From Novosphingobium sp. ERN07 (GTDB lineage Bacteria > Pseudomonadota > Alphaproteobacteria > Sphingomonadales > Sphingomonadaceae): a stretch of 64,000 bases of DNA. A program made the position numbers and the translations under genes. The notes below the pieces were generated by a model. The model saw nothing but the letters and a program-made list of their open reading frames with translations, was not told the origin of the DNA and ran no database searches. Shown here piece by piece: positions 28,045-37,409 of this stretch; position 1 is the stretch's first letter, and every line of letters starts with the position of its first letter. The stretch lies in contig NZ_JABAID010000014.1 in NCBI RefSeq assembly GCF_012641335.1, positions 1 to 64,000 of the forward strand, given 5' to 3'.

Positions 28045-28919
28045 GGAGCGAGGGTGATGGCAAGCGGAAGCTGGCGATCACCGCGCTTCACGGTGACCGA
28101 AATCGAAGCGCCGGGGCGGATCGCGGCGGAAAGAACAGCGGCATCGGGCGCGCCGGTCACGGGCTTGCCATCGATGGCCTGAATGACGTCTCCGGGCTGG
28201 AACCCTGCGGCGCGGAACGTGCTGCCATCGCCCGACGACAGCACTTCAAGGCCGACGATACGCCCGCCTTCGGCACGCGGGCCAAAGTTCACGCCCGAAC
28301 GCAGCGCCTCAACGCTGACCGCCCCGCCAGCGGGACCGGCACCGAGCGGCGGGACCACGGGGTTGGCCGCAACCACCTTTGCCGCTTCTGGCGCAGCGCC
28401 GGACTGATCCAGATAGAGCAGTTCCTTTGCGCCATTGTGCGCCAGTTCGACATGATCAAAGGCGACGGCGGCAAGCGTAACGCCCGGCTGCACTTCGGCG
28501 CCGACGCGATAGACCTGTTGCAAGCCATCGCCGCCTGCGATGATCGCCGTGCCCCCACCGCCCGGCGTAGCGCGCGTGGCGAAAAGCGTGAGAGCGAGCG
28601 AGGTGACCGCGCCTGAGGTTTCAGCTTGCGCTGCAGGCGCGCTGCGGTTGAACGGATCGACGCTGGCGAAAAGCGCCGCGCGCGCGGCGGGCGACATCAT
28701 CCGCACGCCCTGCGGACGCCAGTTGCCAAGCGACGAAACCGGGGTGATCAGCGCCCAGAGCAGCGCGGCACCCAGAAAGGCGATGATCACCGCCAGCGCC
28801 CACCACAGCACGGTGTGCAGCGATGGCAAAGCCAACGCATTACCCGGCTTGGCCAGTGGTCTTGGCAGCGTGATTCCCCCGAATCTCAAGCGCGTTTTCC
28901 CTTCCGATGGCGCAGGCAT
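28041..28919 (-). CDS. gspC: Type II secretion system protein C
   Basis: I chose the ATG at 28919 (MPAPSEGKTR); a TTG at 28985 would add 22 residues. The 292-residue protein has one N-terminal membrane helix (TVLWWALAVIIAFLGAALLWAL), a homology region that contacts GspD, and a C-terminal PDZ domain (AAGFQPGDVIQAIDGKPV). GspC links the inner-membrane platform to the secretin. It is the first gene of the gspCDEFG-LMN operon; no strong ribosome-binding site is evident. Confidence 0.85.
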   Translation of the reverse strand: MPAPSEGKTRLRFGGITLPRPLAKPGNALALPSLHTVLWWALAVIIAFLGAALLWALITPVSSLGNWRPQGVRMMSPAARAALFASVDPFNRSAPAAQAETSGAVTSLALTLFATRATPGGGGTAIIAGGDGLQQVYRVGAEVQPGVTLAAVAFDHVELAHNGAKELLYLDQSGAAPEAAKVVAANPVVPPLGAGPAGGAVSVEALRSGVNFGPRAEGGRIVGLEVLSSGDGSTFRAAGFQPGDVIQAIDGKPVTGAPDAAVLSAAIRPGASISVTVKRGDRQLPLAITLAP

Positions 28920-29078
28920 AGCCGCTAGGCACCGATTCACAAACGCCTGTGGCCGACCGAACCTTCGGGAAGCCCAAGCAGTCAAATGCTACGATGGTGT
29001 GACAAGATGATGGCAATCCCGACACACCGCTGCGGACACGGATGACAAGCTGCAAATGATCGGTCAGAGTCCCGCGCC

Positions 29079-29561
29079 ATGCTTTCTTTTCTGCCCGGTC
29101 CGGTTCATCGCACGGCGTTGCGAAGTGCACACGCCCTGCGCCTGTGGTTCTGGCGGCTGACCAAACGCAAAGTGCGCGGGTGCAATGTCATCGCCGCCAA
29201 TTATGCGGGCGAAGTTCTGCTGGTGCGCCACAGCTATCACGCGCGTGACACATGGATGCTGCCGGGCGGTGGGCTGGGCCGCGATGAAAGCCCGATTGCC
29301 ACCGCGCAACGCGAACTGCGCGAGGAAACCGCCTGCTTGCTGCGCGATCCGGTACATCTTGGCACGGTGACGCTGGATCGCAACGGCTGGACCAACCTGA
29401 TCGAACTGGTCTGCGGCCGGGCCGAAGGCACGCCAGCCCCGGATGGCCGTGAGATCGAGGAAGCGCGGTTCTTTCCGCCCGATGCCCTGCCCGAAAGCAC
29501 CAGCGGCCCGGTGCGCGCCATGATCGCCCGATGGGCTGGTCAGAACGGCAGTTCTGCCTGA
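29079..29561 (+). CDS. Nudix hydrolase
   Basis: A 160-residue protein with the Nudix box GGGLGRDESPIATAQRELRE followed by E-T-A, matching GX5EX7REUXEEXGU closely. Such enzymes hydrolyse nucleoside diphosphate derivatives, but the substrate cannot be read from the sequence. The catalytic glutamates are intact. Its last 22 bases overlap the end of dinB in convergent orientation, and an oxidised-nucleotide cleaning role near a damage-tolerance polymerase is only suggestive. Confidence 0.85.
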   Translation: MLSFLPGPVHRTALRSAHALRLWFWRLTKRKVRGCNVIAANYAGEVLLVRHSYHARDTWMLPGGGLGRDESPIATAQRELREETACLLRDPVHLGTVTLDRNGWTNLIELVCGRAEGTPAPDGREIEEARFFPPDALPESTSGPVRAMIARWAGQNGSSA

Positions 29562-30685
29562 AGCACTGGCGTTGCCGCATGGGCGTCGCTCTCGTCAGGC
29601 TCTTCGCCTTCCAGCGCCGAAAGCGTCAGCCCCATGAGGCGGATCGGCTTGGGCAAGGGCAATTGCGCATCAAGCAGCTCGCGTGAAAGCGCGGCAAACT
29701 CTCCCTTGCCTACAATCGGGCGCGGCAGCGATTTGGCGCGGGTGCAGGGGGTGAAATCGTTGAACTTCATCTTGAGCGTAACGGAGCGGCCTTTCGCGCC
29801 GCTGCGTTCGATCCGCTCCCACACGATTTCGATGATGCGCTCCAGCGTTTCGCGCAACGCCGCGCCTGCGGAAATATCGCGTTCGAACGTGCGTTCGCCG
29901 CCCACCGATTTGCGCGGGCGGTCAGCCTTGACCTGCCGCAGGTCTATCGCGCGGGCAGCGCGGTAGAGATAGTCTGCGGAACTGCCGAAATTGGCGCGCA
30001 GGAACGCAAGGTCTTTTACCCGCAGGTCTGCCCCGGTTTCGATACCAAGCCGCGCCATCTTTTCGGCCCCGCGCGGGCCGATGCCGTGGAAGCGGCGCAC
30101 GGGTAGGCTGGCGACGAAAGCTGCGCCTTCTCCGGGCCGGATCACGCAAAGGCCATCGGGCTTGTTCTGGTCGCTGGCGATCTTGGCGAGGAACTTGTTG
30201 TAGGAAACGCCCGCACTGGCGGTGAGGCCCGTCTCGGCCCGGATACGCTGGCGGATCAGTTCGGCAATACGCGTGGCAGACCCGATGCCGCGCACATCGT
30301 CGGTCACATCAAGATAGGCCTCGTCGAGCGAGAGCGGTTCGACATGCGGGGTGAAGTGCAGAAACACCGCGCGGATCTGCTGCGAAACGCCCTTGTAGAC
30401 ATCGAAGCGCGGCTTGCGAAAGATCAGGTCCGGGCAAAGCTGGACCGCACGGGCCGATGGCATGGCCGAGCGCACGCCAAACTTGCGCGCCTCGTAACTG
30501 GCAGCAGCAACCACGCCGCGCCCAGATGAGCCGCCGACAGCAACGGGCAGCCCGCGCAATGACGGATCATCGCGCTGCTCGACGCTGGCGAAGAAGGCAT
30601 CCATATCGACATGGATGATCTTGCGGATTCCGGTCGCCGTGCGGTCAGGTTCGATAGAGGCAGCAGACGATTCCATCGTTGCCAT
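29540..30685 (-). CDS. dinB: DNA polymerase IV (Y-family)
   Basis: The start is set at the ATG at 30685 (MATMESSAAS); 30676 is also possible and the open frame extends to 30742. The roughly 381-residue polymerase has the catalytic HVDMDAFFASVEQ motif and SLDEAYLDVT, both metal-binding sites of translesion polymerases, and helix-hairpin-helix and little-finger regions downstream. The C-terminal residues LQAELPF resemble a clamp-binding motif. No LexA-type GTTC-N7-GTTC site is evident upstream. Confidence 0.93.
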   Translation of the reverse strand: MATMESSAASIEPDRTATGIRKIIHVDMDAFFASVEQRDDPSLRGLPVAVGGSSGRGVVAAASYEARKFGVRSAMPSARAVQLCPDLIFRKPRFDVYKGVSQQIRAVFLHFTPHVEPLSLDEAYLDVTDDVRGIGSATRIAELIRQRIRAETGLTASAGVSYNKFLAKIASDQNKPDGLCVIRPGEGAAFVASLPVRRFHGIGPRGAEKMARLGIETGADLRVKDLAFLRANFGSSADYLYRAARAIDLRQVKADRPRKSVGGERTFERDISAGAALRETLERIIEIVWERIERSGAKGRSVTLKMKFNDFTPCTRAKSLPRPIVGKGEFAALSRELLDAQLPLPKPIRLMGLTLSALEGEEPDESDAHAATPVLQAELPF

Positions 30686-30751
30686 GTTACGCGCTTTCGC
30701 AGCGCAACATAAAGGGTAGGAATCGCGGCCGTTCTGGGCCACTAGACAGTT

Positions 30752-32014
30752 ATGCCTTCAAACAATAGCCTTCCACGCTCGCACAGCATGGGCGACCGCG
30801 AAACCATCGCGATGATGGCGCTTGTCATGGCGCTGCAAGCATTGGCCGTGGATGCGATGTTGCCTGCACTGGGCTTTATCGCGGACGATCTTGGGGTGAC
30901 CGACCCGAATCGACGCCAGCTTGTGATCGGCACATTCCTGCTCGCATCGGGCTTTGCCTCACTGCTGCCCGGATCGCTGGCCGACCGCTTTGGTCGCAGG
31001 CCGGTGCTGCTGTCGTGCATCGGGATTTACATCCTGTTCTCGCTGGGATGCGCACTGGTAACGTCGTTCGACGGGCTGCTGGTCATGCGGGTGTTGCAGG
31101 CAATGGGCTGCGGTGGCCTTGCCGTTCTTCCCGGCGCGATCATTCGAGATCGCTTTTCGGGCGACCAGATGGCCAAGCAGATGTCGATCATCTCGGTGGT
31201 GTTTCTGGTGGTGCCGATGCTGGCCCCCAGCATCGGGCAGGTCGTGCTGCTGTTTGCAGGCTGGCGCTGGATCTTCGTGTTTCTGGCGGTGATGGCGGTG
31301 GTGATGGCTCTGTGGGTCTATATGCGGCTGCCCGAAACGCTGCACCCCGAATATCGCCAGCCGATCCGTCTTGGTGCCATCGCGGTCAATATGGCAGGGG
31401 CGGCCACAAACCGTTCGGCCATCGGCTATGTGCTGGGCGGTTCGCTGACGTTCGGGGCGATGCTGGGCTATATCAACTGCTCGCAGCAGCTTGTGGCCGA
31501 ACACTTTGGCGCGGGCGAAACGTTTCCGCTGCTGTTCGGCTTTTCCGCGCTGATGATGGCGGCAGCGAACTTTTCAAACTCGCGCATCGTCGAACGGTTC
31601 GGCGCGCGGCGCGTTTCGCACACGGCAGTGTTCGCATTCATTGCAGTGAGCGCCACGCAATTGTGGTTCGCCACGCGCCCCGGCGAAACGCTTTGGCAGT
31701 TCATGCCGCTGATGATCCTGAACATGATCCTGATCGGCTTCATTGGCGCGAACTTCAATTCGATAGCCTTGCAGCCGTTTGCCAGCACGGCGGGTTCGGC
31801 CAATTCGATGCACGCATTCCTGCGCATGGTGATCGGATCGGTGATCGGGATTTTTGTGGGGCAGGCCTATGACGGATCGGCCCGTCCGCTGGCGCTGGCG
31901 CTGCTGATCTGCGGCGTGGTCAGTCTCCTGCTGGTGCTCTACAGCGAAAAGGGCAAGCTGTTCCGCCGCATTCACCCGCCGGGCACCCCGCGCCCGATCG
32001 TGCTGGAGCATTAA
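30752..32014 (+). CDS. MFS multidrug exporter, Bcr/CflA family
   Basis: A 420-residue inner-membrane protein with 12 predicted helices. The Bcr/CflA subfamily shows in AVDAMLPALGFIADDLGV near residue 30, the loop 2-3 motif GSLADRFGRRPVL, and VLQAMGCGGLAVLPGAIIRDRF. It is a proton-coupled drug exporter by family; substrates are unknown. It diverges from dinB. Confidence 0.9.
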   Translation: MPSNNSLPRSHSMGDRETIAMMALVMALQALAVDAMLPALGFIADDLGVTDPNRRQLVIGTFLLASGFASLLPGSLADRFGRRPVLLSCIGIYILFSLGCALVTSFDGLLVMRVLQAMGCGGLAVLPGAIIRDRFSGDQMAKQMSIISVVFLVVPMLAPSIGQVVLLFAGWRWIFVFLAVMAVVMALWVYMRLPETLHPEYRQPIRLGAIAVNMAGAATNRSAIGYVLGGSLTFGAMLGYINCSQQLVAEHFGAGETFPLLFGFSALMMAAANFSNSRIVERFGARRVSHTAVFAFIAVSATQLWFATRPGETLWQFMPLMILNMILIGFIGANFNSIALQPFASTAGSANSMHAFLRMVIGSVIGIFVGQAYDGSARPLALALLICGVVSLLLVLYSEKGKLFRRIHPPGTPRPIVLEH

Positions 32015-32023
32015 GTTATACGG

Positions 32024-34036
32024 CTAGGCCCACAGGCTGACGGTTTCGGTCAGAGGGTCGGCCGCCATCGCGGCAAGTGCTACATGCGCCGGTTCAGGAT
32101 GGCCGAAGTGATAGCCCTGCATCAACCGGATACCCAACGCACGGGCGGTTTCGGCCTGTGCGGCGTCTTCCACGCCTTCAATCGTGCAATCGATGCCAAG
32201 CTGCCATGACAGCGAGATGATCGTGCCGACCAGCGTGCGCGCGCCCGGATCGCTGGCCAGCGCGCGCGACAGTTCCTGATCGATCTTGATCATGTCCAAT
32301 GGCAGGCGATGGACCTGGCTGAGGCTGGACCAGCCCGCGCCGAAATCGTCAAGCGCGATGCGAAAGCCCTTGCTGCGGAAGGTCTGAAGCTGCGATTCGG
32401 CACGGCGCGGATCAGAGATCAGCGCGCGTTCGGTCACCTCAAGGATGATCGCGCCCGCCGGTGCGCCCGCCTCTTCGACCAGCTTTGCAAGAGCATCGGC
32501 CGTGCCCGCGCGCGTGACATCGCGCGGAGCGAGGTTGATCGATAGCGTTCGGCCATAGTGCCATGCCGGGCATTCGCGCAGCGCGCGGGCCATGACCATG
32601 CGAGTGAGTTCGCCAGTGCGGCCCGTGGCATCGGCCAGCGCCATGAACTGGCCCGGCGCAAGCCAGCGTTCGCCATCGGGACTCCACCGCACGAAGGCTT
32701 CGTAGCCGGTGACGCCGCCCGTTTCTCCATCGATGATCGGCTGATACAGCAGGCGCAAACGGTCTGCCAGATCGCTGTCGTTGAACAGGCGCGTGATCGC
32801 CGCGCGCGTTTGCAGCTCGGCCTCATCATCCGGGCTGAACACGATGACCGCGCCATCGGACTGCTCCTTGGCCTTATACAGCGCGGCATCAGCACGTTCG
32901 AGGCAATCGCTGGCACTGCGTCCATCCATGCGGTGCACGCCGACCGAACCCGACAAACGCAGAACAGCGCCGGCATGGAGAACCGGCGCACGCAGCGATT
33001 CGGAAATTTCGGTGGCCAGCGCTCGCACTCCGTCTTCATCGAGATCGGGATCGAGCACAGCAGCAAATTCATCACCGCCGAGCCGCCCGAAACATCGAAT
33101 GCGCCCGAACGTGGCGAATCGCTGTGCCACGGCGGCAAGCACTGCGTCTCCGGCGGCGTGACCATAGGTATCGTTGACGTGCTTGAACCCGTCGAGGTCC
33201 ACAAGCGCTAGCCAGGCCTTGGTATCGGGGCTTCCGGGCCGTTCAAGTTCCTGATCCAGCCGGGTCAGGATCGCACGCCGATTAAGCGCGCCGGTCAGCG
33301 GATCGACGGTAGCCTGCAGCAGGTTGTCTTCGGCAAGTTGCGCGGCTTCGCGTTCACGACGGACAAGCTGCTGGCGGGACAGCTCAAGCTTCACGAAATC
33401 GCGGTGATGGCCATTGGTCACCAGCAGCAGGATCGTTGTCACTACGACCTGCACCATCATGACCAGAACGGCATTGGGATGACCGCTGAACAGGATCTGC
33501 CCGGTGGTGGGAATGGTGATCGCAATGGCAATGCGCAGCGCTGTAAGCGGCGAATGCGCAAGGCCAAGAATGCCGGAAAACAGCGTTACGGCAATGATGT
33601 AGTGGACGAAAGACTGCTCTGCCACATCGCCATAGGGATAGAGCAGCATACCCCAGAGGGCGAAGAGGAAGCCGGCGAATGCGCCGAGCCAGCTCATCGC
33701 GTTCAGATCGCGCCGCAACACTGCGAGCGAACGGCCTACCACGGCGCTGGGCCGCCAATAGAATGCGCGCCATATGGCAAAGCTGCCCAGCAAGAGCGGT
33801 ACGAACAGCGTCAACCAGATCGGTGCCTCGCTGCGAAAGCGCAAAGCTACCAGCAGCGCGTCGAACACCACAACCATGTAAAGCAGTGGCAACCGGTGCG
33901 AGAGGCTGTTGGCATAGGCCTGTGTGAAGCTATCGCCTTCATGCTGCGCCCAACGTCGGCCTGCCACGCGCAACAATTGGGCCAGCCCGCCGCGCCTTGC
34001 GGAAGAATCGGCAGAATGGTGCGGCCCGGTGTTCAT
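32024..34036 (-). CDS. Membrane GGDEF-EAL protein (cyclic-di-GMP cyclase/phosphodiesterase)
   Basis: A 670-residue bifunctional-type protein. The N-terminal 200 residues hold about six membrane segments. The GGDEF domain is intact at the active site (RLGGDEFAAVLD, about residue 321), but the inhibitory RxxD site reads RIRC, so product inhibition may be lost. The EAL domain starts with the variant EAF (about residue 445), yet catalytic residues look preserved: INLAP, EVTE, LDDFG, IKID and IEGVED. Either or both activities are possible. It is monocistronic and convergent with the MFS gene. Confidence 0.92.
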   Translation of the reverse strand: MNTGPHHSADSSARRGGLAQLLRVAGRRWAQHEGDSFTQAYANSLSHRLPLLYMVVVFDALLVALRFRSEAPIWLTLFVPLLLGSFAIWRAFYWRPSAVVGRSLAVLRRDLNAMSWLGAFAGFLFALWGMLLYPYGDVAEQSFVHYIIAVTLFSGILGLAHSPLTALRIAIAITIPTTGQILFSGHPNAVLVMMVQVVVTTILLLVTNGHHRDFVKLELSRQQLVRREREAAQLAEDNLLQATVDPLTGALNRRAILTRLDQELERPGSPDTKAWLALVDLDGFKHVNDTYGHAAGDAVLAAVAQRFATFGRIRCFGRLGGDEFAAVLDPDLDEDGVRALATEISESLRAPVLHAGAVLRLSGSVGVHRMDGRSASDCLERADAALYKAKEQSDGAVIVFSPDDEAELQTRAAITRLFNDSDLADRLRLLYQPIIDGETGGVTGYEAFVRWSPDGERWLAPGQFMALADATGRTGELTRMVMARALRECPAWHYGRTLSINLAPRDVTRAGTADALAKLVEEAGAPAGAIILEVTERALISDPRRAESQLQTFRSKGFRIALDDFGAGWSSLSQVHRLPLDMIKIDQELSRALASDPGARTLVGTIISLSWQLGIDCTIEGVEDAAQAETARALGIRLMQGYHFGHPEPAHVALAAMAADPLTETVSLWA

Positions 34037-34135
34037 CGCCGGACATATTTAAGGCTACGCGGTTAACAGGGCGTAAGGAGTGATCGCACGAGTGGAACCG
34101 GTATGGTGCGATTATGCGAACCTATGGTTTGATGA

Positions 34136-34933
34136 TCAGGCCGAAAGCGCTTCGACCAGTGCTTTGACCTTTTTCTGGCGCCATTGCGGCAGCGGCGCGA
34201 CCAGCCAATAGCCCTTGCGCGAGGCTTGCGCTTCACCCAGCGTCACCACCCGACCCGAAGCGATTGCCCCCTCGGCCAGTTGCAAGGGCACATGCGCGCG
34301 GCCCAGCCCGGCGCGCGCCGCGCTGATTGCCGTTCCCGCATCGCCAACGGAAAACCCCACATCACCGCCGCCGGGGGCAGGATCACCTGGCCAGCCGATC
34401 CAAGGGCAATCGGCAGGCGCATCCGGCGCGGCTACGGTGACCATCAGCGGTTCGCCCAGAGCAAAGCCTTCAAGTTCACCCGGCCCGTCAGACCAGCGCA
34501 CGGCCAGATCGAGGTTCGCTTCGGTAAAATCGATATCGGCATCGCCGCCGACCAGCGAGAATCGCATCTGAGGGTTGCCAGTACGAAATTCTGCAAGGCG
34601 GGGAGAAAGCCATGCGGCAAAGAAATCGCGCGGGCAGGCAATGGTATAGACGTGGCTGGATTGCCCCGCCTGCATCGCCTGCACACCTTCTTCAAAACGC
34701 AGGAAGCCTTCGCGGATCGCATCCAGACCGGCAATCGCCTCGTCCGTCAGTTCCAGCCCTTTTGACGTGCGGCGGAACAGGACGACGCCCAGCAGATCCT
34801 CAAGCGCGCGGATCTGTTGGCCGACAGCGGCAGGGGTGACCGCGAGTTCGTCCGCCGCGCGCGTAAACGAGAGGTGCCGTGCCGCGGCGTCGAGAACACG
34901 CAGGCCGTTGAGGGGGAGATGCGTCCGCTTCAT
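34136..34933 (-). CDS. LysR-family transcriptional regulator (GcvA-like)
   Basis: A 265-residue regulator with an N-terminal winged helix-turn-helix: LNGLRVLDAAARHLSFTRAADELAVTPAAVGQQIRALEDLLG (residues 8-49) is typical of the GcvA subgroup. The effector-binding domain follows from about residue 95. The regulon is not evident, since the flanking genes (apaG and a GGDEF-EAL gene) are unrelated. Confidence 0.88.
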   Translation of the reverse strand: MKRTHLPLNGLRVLDAAARHLSFTRAADELAVTPAAVGQQIRALEDLLGVVLFRRTSKGLELTDEAIAGLDAIREGFLRFEEGVQAMQAGQSSHVYTIACPRDFFAAWLSPRLAEFRTGNPQMRFSLVGGDADIDFTEANLDLAVRWSDGPGELEGFALGEPLMVTVAAPDAPADCPWIGWPGDPAPGGGDVGFSVGDAGTAISAARAGLGRAHVPLQLAEGAIASGRVVTLGEAQASRKGYWLVAPLPQWRQKKVKALVEALSA

Positions 34934-34945
34934 TGCGAACCGGCT

Positions 34946-35344
34946 TTAGTTTGCAGGGGCCGGTGCCGCCAGCGGAAAGAACGGAATCGCCACATCGAAC
35001 AGCGAACCATCGGCGCGCTGCATAGTGTAGTGCCCTTCCATGCTGCCGTTATGCGTGCCCAGCGGGCAGCCCGACACGTAATCATGGCTCTGGCCCGGTT
35101 GCAGCACAGGCTGTTCGCCCACGACACCATCGCCATCGACGAAATTGACCATCCCGCGCCCATCGGTGATCCGCCAGTGGCGCGAAAGCAACTGAACGGG
35201 CTGGTCGGCTTCATTTTCGATTCGGATATGATAGACCCAGAACCACTTCCCCGCTTCTACCCGCGACTGCTCGGGCAGAAAGCTTACGGCGACTCGCACC
35301 GTGACCCCTTCGGTCATTGCGGCATGGTGGAAGAACTGCTTCAT
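34946..35344 (-). CDS. apaG: ApaG (DUF525) protein
   Basis: The ATG at 35344 (MKQFFHHAAM) gives 132 residues, the family length; the frame open further upstream would run into recO. The fibronectin-like fold is recognisable in FLPEQSRVEAGKWFWVYHIRIEN, the GxGxxG-like GVVGEQPVLQPGQSHDYVSGCPLGTHNGSMEGHY, and FFPL near the end. ApaG is linked genetically to cobalt/magnesium homeostasis and Ap4A in enterobacteria, without a proven biochemical activity. It ends 12 bases from the LysR gene. Confidence 0.92.
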   Translation of the reverse strand: MKQFFHHAAMTEGVTVRVAVSFLPEQSRVEAGKWFWVYHIRIENEADQPVQLLSRHWRITDGRGMVNFVDGDGVVGEQPVLQPGQSHDYVSGCPLGTHNGSMEGHYTMQRADGSLFDVAIPFFPLAAPAPAN

Positions 35345-35441
35345 GCCACATAAACTATCGCAATTGCGCCAATGTTCCAATGCACTTGTGCAGTTTTCGG
35401 GCGCTTGCCCCAAACGCCGAACAAGCGCAGAGCGCTGAGCG

Positions 35442-36050
35442 ATGCTGATCCGCGCTGCTGCCATTGTCTGTTCGGTGCGCCCCCACGGGGAGCATGGCGC
35501 GATCGTGCGGGTGATGACCGAAGATCACGGCCTTGCCGCCGCCTATGTGGCCGGGGCGCGGGGGCGGGAACTGCGCCCGGTGCTGATTCCCGGCAACCTT
35601 GTGGCCATCGAAGTGCGCGCGCGCGCATCATCGCAACTGCCATCCGCGCGGGTAGAGCTGCTGTCCAGCCGGGGGCCGTGGCTTTCCGAACCGCTGGCCA
35701 GCGCCGGGATCGGCTGGGCCTGCGCGCTCACCGCATCAACGTTGCCCGAAGGCCACGCCTATCCGGTCCTGCATGATTCGCTGGCCGCGCTGCTCGATGC
35801 CATCTGCCACGCGCCATCGGCGCGGGGATGGGCGCGGGTTCTGGCCGGATACGAAGTACTGCTGCTGCGCGAGGTGGGCTATGGCGCGGCACCCGCCCCG
35901 CCGCCTGAGGAAGACTGGCCCGATCTGCTGGCCCGGCTGGACCGACAGGGCAAGGCCATTGCCAATCGCCTGCTTGCCGAACGAACCGGCGATGTTATGG
36001 GGGCGCGCACGATTCTGCTCGACCGGCTGCGGCGTATCGGCGGCGGATGA
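35442..36050 (+). CDS. recO: DNA repair protein RecO
   Basis: A 202-residue protein beginning with the RecO OB-fold: [38 protein letters not shown]. The helical C-terminal domain contains [32 protein letters not shown]. It is shorter than the E. coli protein (242 residues) and lacks the C-terminal zinc cysteines. RecO loads RecA on SSB-coated gaps with RecR. It lies 23 bases upstream of leuB, so the two may be co-transcribed. Confidence 0.88.
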   Translation: MLIRAAAIVCSVRPHGEHGAIVRVMTEDHGLAAAYVAGARGRELRPVLIPGNLVAIEVRARASSQLPSARVELLSSRGPWLSEPLASAGIGWACALTASTLPEGHAYPVLHDSLAALLDAICHAPSARGWARVLAGYEVLLLREVGYGAAPAPPPEEDWPDLLARLDRQGKAIANRLLAERTGDVMGARTILLDRLRRIGGG

Positions 36051-36073
36051 AGAGAACGACAAAGGGGTTTTCC

Positions 36074-37132
36074 ATGAAGATTGCGGTTCTGCCGGGCGAC
36101 GGCATCGGTCCCGAAGTGACGCGCGAAGCCGTGCGGGTGATCGAAGCGCTGGGCATCGGCGGCATCGAGATGACCGAAGCGCTGGTCGGCGGCGTGGCCT
36201 ACAAGGCCAGCGGCCACCCCCTGCCGCCCGAAACGCTCGCCATTGCCGAAGCGGCAGACGGCATCCTGTTCGGCGCGGTGGGCGATCCTGATTGCGATGC
36301 GCTGGAACGCCACCTTCGCCCGGAACAGGCAATCCTCGGCCTGCGCAAGGCGCTGACCCTGTTTGCCAATCTGCGCCCCGCCAAGGTGTTCAGCGGGCTG
36401 GAAAGCCACTCCGCACTGCGCCCCGAAGTGGCGGGCGCCATCGACATGGTGATCGTGCGCGAGCTGAACGGCGACGTCTATTTCGGTGAAAAGGGCTTTC
36501 GCACCGCCGCCAATGGCGACCGGGAAGGCTACGATGTGATGTCCTACAACGAAAGCGAAGTGCGCCGCATCGCGCACGTCGCTTTCCGCACTGCGATGGG
36601 TCGCGCCAAGCGCCTGTGTTCGGTGGACAAGGCCAACGTGCTGGAAACCAGCCAGCTTTGGCGCGACGTGGTGATCGAAGTCGCCAAGGAATACCCCGAA
36701 GTCGCGCTTGAACACATGTATGTCGATAATGCCGCCATGCAGTTGGTTCGCGCGCCGGGCAAATTCGACGTGGTACTGACCGGCAACCTGTTTGGCGACA
36801 TTCTTTCAGATCAGGCATCGATGTGCGTCGGCTCGATCGGGTTGCTCGCTTCGGCCTCGCTGGGTGAACGCCAGACCGCATACGGCACCTTCGGCCTTTA
36901 CGAACCGATCCACGGCTCCGCCCCGGACATTGCCGGACAGGGCCTTGCCAATCCGATGGCGACGATCCTTTCGGCGGCGATGCTGCTGCGCCATTCGCTG
37001 GGCCTTGCAGCGCAAGCTGACCGCGTAGAAGCCGCTGTAGCCAAGACGCTGGCCGATGGCGTGCTGGGCCGTGACCTTGGCGGCACAGCAGGAACGACAG
37101 AAGTTGGTGACGCGGTGCTTGCAAGGCTTTAG
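36074..37132 (+). CDS. leuB: 3-isopropylmalate dehydrogenase
   Basis: The ATG at 36074 ([10 protein letters not shown]) has AAAGGGG upstream, which fixes the start; 352 residues result. This NAD-dependent decarboxylating dehydrogenase catalyses the third step of leucine synthesis. Family features are [10 protein letters not shown] near the N-terminus, [13 protein letters not shown], the metal site VDNAAMQLV and [13 protein letters not shown], and [14 protein letters not shown]. The stop codon TAG lies at the left boundary of an inserted 270-bp element, so the inserted DNA contributes to gene termination. Confidence 0.97.
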   Translation: MKIAVLPGDGIGPEVTREAVRVIEALGIGGIEMTEALVGGVAYKASGHPLPPETLAIAEAADGILFGAVGDPDCDALERHLRPEQAILGLRKALTLFANLRPAKVFSGLESHSALRPEVAGAIDMVIVRELNGDVYFGEKGFRTAANGDREGYDVMSYNESEVRRIAHVAFRTAMGRAKRLCSVDKANVLETSQLWRDVVIEVAKEYPEVALEHMYVDNAAMQLVRAPGKFDVVLTGNLFGDILSDQASMCVGSIGLLASASLGERQTAYGTFGLYEPIHGSAPDIAGQGLANPMATILSAAMLLRHSLGLAAQADRVEAAVAKTLADGVLGRDLGGTAGTTEVGDAVLARL

Positions 37133-37398
37133 GCCCCAAACCCGATCAGGACATGTTCGAGGCGCCCAAATGGCGAACATATCAGGCGAAGCGGCCCGCA
37201 GCGAAGGCTGGTTGCCTTTGCAAGGGTCGGTTTGCCTGAGATGGAAGCCATTTGGGCGTCGCGAAGCGATTTGACCAGAATGGCCCAGCGCCGCGTCGGC
37301 AGGGCTGGAAATATCGACATATTCCTGCGCCCTGCCTCCTTGCACTGAGCCATTCTGCCTCAAACCTCGAACTTGTCCTGATCGGGTTTGGGGCCTAA
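37129..37398. mobile_element. 270-bp MITE-like element with 34-bp terminal inverted repeats
   Basis: The two ends (37129-37162 and 37365-37398) are inverted copies that match at 33 of 34 bases. Both are bounded by TA (37130-37131 and 37396-37397), compatible with a TA target duplication as made by IS630/Tc1-type transposases. The interior holds further inverted pairs: GCCCAAATGGC with GCCATTTGGGC, GGCAGGGC with GCCCTGCC around a GGAAATAT/ATATTCC hairpin, and CAGAATGGC with GCCATTCTG. The whole element can fold into a multi-branched structure. No transposase is encoded. Confidence 0.85.
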
Positions 37399-37409
37399 GG
37401 GCCGCGATC

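Noticed and set aside
30686..30751. LexA operator at the dinB/MFS divergent promoter
   Set aside because: No GTTC-N7-GTTC is present, only an imperfect palindrome (ATGTT...AACAT) that may be a hairpin.
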